A DNA stretch of 64,000 bases from JAPWJZ01 sp965279315 (GTDB taxonomy: Bacteria; Pseudomonadota; Alphaproteobacteria; Micavibrionales; UBA2020): NCBI GenBank assembly GCA_965279315.1, contig OZ257145.1, positions 2,976,001 through 3,040,000 on the forward strand. Direction: 5' to 3'. A program made the translations under genes and the position numbers. Under the pieces are notes generated by a model that was given only the letters and a program-made list of their open reading frames with translations, was not told where the DNA came from and made no database searches. The first letter of the stretch is position 1. Every line of letters starts with the position of its first letter. Below are positions 62,404 through 64,000 of this stretch, one piece after another.

Positions 62404-64000
62404 TTACCTTCTCGTGCTGAACTTGCTTGGCGTTTTTGGCAATGATGCTGCCGTCATGCGGATCGCAGTTGGCGCGACTGTACTTACACCGCCGCCAGAT
62501 GGCGGACGGATGCCCGCCCGCGTCAGAATTTCCCGGACTTCCAGCACATTGGTGCGCAGGTTTGGCACGGCCATTTTCGGGTCTATCGGCGGACGCAGGG
62601 AAACCACGCTTTCGTTTTCCGGCGAGTTGAACACGCGATGTAACAGTTGAGCATTGTCGCGCTGGCGCACGAAGGTATGGAGATAGGCCTTTTCGTCCAG
62701 CCGCCTGTCATCCGGCGGCGGCATGACGGAGATTTTCCATGCCGGAATCCCGTTCAGGGCATAGCTCATGTTCAGGATAACGGCATGGAAGGAACGGTTG
62801 GCCTCCTGCCGCCTCAGTTCCTCTTCAACCTTCATCTGCAACAGGGCGTATTGACGGACATACTCGTTAAATTCCGCCTGCTTGGCCTGATACTCGCGGG
62901 TTTTCTCCTGCGCCCTTTGCTCTTCGGTCTTCTTTTCTGCGGCCTTGATCTGCAGGGTTTCAAGGGTCTTCTCGATCAGCCTACGGATACGCCCGCGCAT
63001 TTCATCGGAGAGCAGATTGCTCTCGAGGGATGCCTGTAACAGTGATAAATCGCCGGACAACAGGGCGATTTTGGTTTCCACCTGAGCCAGCTGTATGGTG
63101 AGCGGCAGCTTTTCGATGATACGTGTAAAATCTGAGCCTCGGGCATCGCGCACTTCCTGCGCCAGAGGCGCGGAGATAGTAGTGAGGCCGGCCTTGGCGG
63201 CGGCTGCCGGCGACAGCACGGCAGCCTTCGGCTCCGTGGCCGCCGCGATATACTGCGCAATATCGCGGCGGATGCGCGCCTTCTCCTGCAGGTATTCCTC
63301 GCGATAAAACTGGACAGTCTTTTCTAACCCCTGACGTTCAAGAAGCTGTGAACGGACAAGGGCTTGGAGTTCCTTGCGGTCACGGTCGCGGCAGGACTTG
63401 ATCTCGGCGGCGTTAAGGGTAGATTTCTTCTGGTATTCGCCTGTTGCCCGCTCCCACAGGCCCGCCACGCCTATGGTGAAGCGGGCAATTCTCACTTTGG
63501 TTTCCCGCCTATGGCGCTGTTCCTGCCTGTTTAAAAGTTCGGCACGGTCTTGCCGGTGTTGCGCCGTCATCAGGCGGATTTCCTGCACAAGCGGCAGGCG
63601 TTGTTGCTTCGCCGCGGCCTTCAGCTGCTGCATATGTTGCTGAACATTCTCTGTCATTCGCTCCGCGATAAAGCTGCGGGCTTTTTCCATCGTCGGCAAA
63701 GTTTCAGGCGCGCCGAGACGTGCCTTTAGGTCGCGGGTGGGAATGTCGATCCACCGCGACAGCGAATAGACCTTGCCCGCTAGGTCGATCGCGACATAAC
63801 CGCGCCGCTCGCCCTGCGCGAGGAAGAAGCCGTTTTCCGAGAGGAAACCGGCAAAGGCCTGTTTGGAGTCCGTTGTTTCCCAGCTTTTTTTGAAGAGCTG
63901 TTTCAGGGCTTCGGGGTCTTCGGCAAGCCGGAGGGCCTGAAGGTATTCAGGCTTAGCGATCTTTAAAGGGTCGGCTTTCCTACCTTTGCCCTTTTCCATG
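62404..64000 (-). CDS. Relaxase / mobilisation protein, C-terminal part (runs off window)
   Basis: The frame is open at the right edge. The visible 530 residues match the region after the catalytic domain in MobA/VirD2-type relaxases of integrative elements. The segment TDSKQAFAGFLSENGFFLAQ, ERRGYVAIDLAG, VYSLSRWIDIPTRDLKARLG is typical, followed by a very long Arg/Glu/Gln coiled-coil part (about residues 100-420). The catalytic Tyr and His triad would lie upstream, outside the window. The Met at the extreme edge is probably internal. This protein nicks and pilots DNA during conjugative transfer. Confidence 0.82.
   Translation of the reverse strand, partial: MEKGKGRKADPLKIAKPEYLQALRLAEDPEALKQLFKKSWETTDSKQAFAGFLSENGFFLAQGERRGYVAIDLAGKVYSLSRWIDIPTRDLKARLGAPETLPTMEKARSFIAERMTENVQQHMQQLKAAAKQQRLPLVQEIRLMTAQHRQDRAELLNRQEQRHRRETKVRIARFTIGVAGLWERATGEYQKKSTLNAAEIKSCRDRDRKELQALVRSQLLERQGLEKTVQFYREEYLQEKARIRRDIAQYIAAATEPKAAVLSPAAAAKAGLTTISAPLAQEVRDARGSDFTRIIEKLPLTIQLAQVETKIALLSGDLSLLQASLESNLLSDEMRGRIRRLIEKTLETLQIKAAEKKTEEQRAQEKTREYQAKQAEFNEYVRQYALLQMKVEEELRRQEANRSFHAVILNMSYALNGIPAWKISVMPPPDDRRLDEKAYLHTFVRQRDNAQLLHRVFNSPENESVVSLRPPIDPKMAVPNLRTNVLEVREILTRAGIRPPSGGGVSTVAPTAIRMTAASLPKTPSKFSTRR

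Overview
The window is about 64 kb of what looks like an alphaproteobacterial chromosome carrying an integrated mobile element. Evidence for an alphaproteobacterium: a PopZ-type polar organiser (DUF2497), a DUF1491 protein, a Fur protein without the usual CxxC pair, a one-operon SUF pathway led by an IscR/SufR-type Rrf2 regulator, a long bifunctional GlnE, and a LuxI/LuxR pair. I cannot name the genus from sequence alone.

Positions 1-38,200 are mostly core housekeeping genes. In order they are: a flavoprotein fragment, a Nudix protein, the complete SUF iron-sulfur operon (9,041 down to 2,996), prfC, fur with a PAS histidine kinase, a prolyl iminopeptidase broken by one amber codon, a degenerate GGDEF protein, tgt, rpmB, a class C beta-lactamase-like hydrolase, an M17 peptidase coupled to an NlpC/P60 hydrolase, an orphan bufferin-type copper peptide gene (bufA1), a FecR protein, clpB, an AsmA-like giant, glnE, popZ, pcm and tRNA-Cys. 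Palindromic intergenic repeats (three closely related copies plus one of another family) and REP-like GC hairpins are scattered between them.

Positions 38,200-41,200 are AT-richer and hold a five-gene quorum-sensing operon (luxR, luxI, an unknown gene, an XRE-type HTH gene, a ribbon-helix-helix gene), followed by a gene remnant. From 42,526 a tyrosine recombinase begins what looks like an integrative conjugative or mobilisable element that runs off the right edge. Its recognisable parts are a ParB-like protein, the anti-restriction protein ArdA, a small relaxase-associated protein and the C-terminal part of a relaxase. Its cargo includes a LysR regulator divergent from a block of eight small, mostly membrane-associated unknown genes (55,795 down to 52,269), and a large CHASE-PAS-HK-REC-Hpt sensor kinase divergent from a lone receiver protein.

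The most unusual feature is a promoter-plus-leader cassette found six times, in both the core and the mobile part. It combines a -35 box near TTGACA, a 17-18 bp spacer (16 in one copy) and a weak -10 box. About 11 nt later comes a conserved leader of roughly 70 nt: a GAGTGCA-like start, a GGTTTT block and a pyrimidine-rich TTTCyCGyCC...CGCAC block. Each copy precedes an unrelated gene, mostly of unknown function. I do not recognise it as a described RNA class; it is the best candidate here for a new regulatory system. A second, different leader pair precedes the parB and ardA gene groups.
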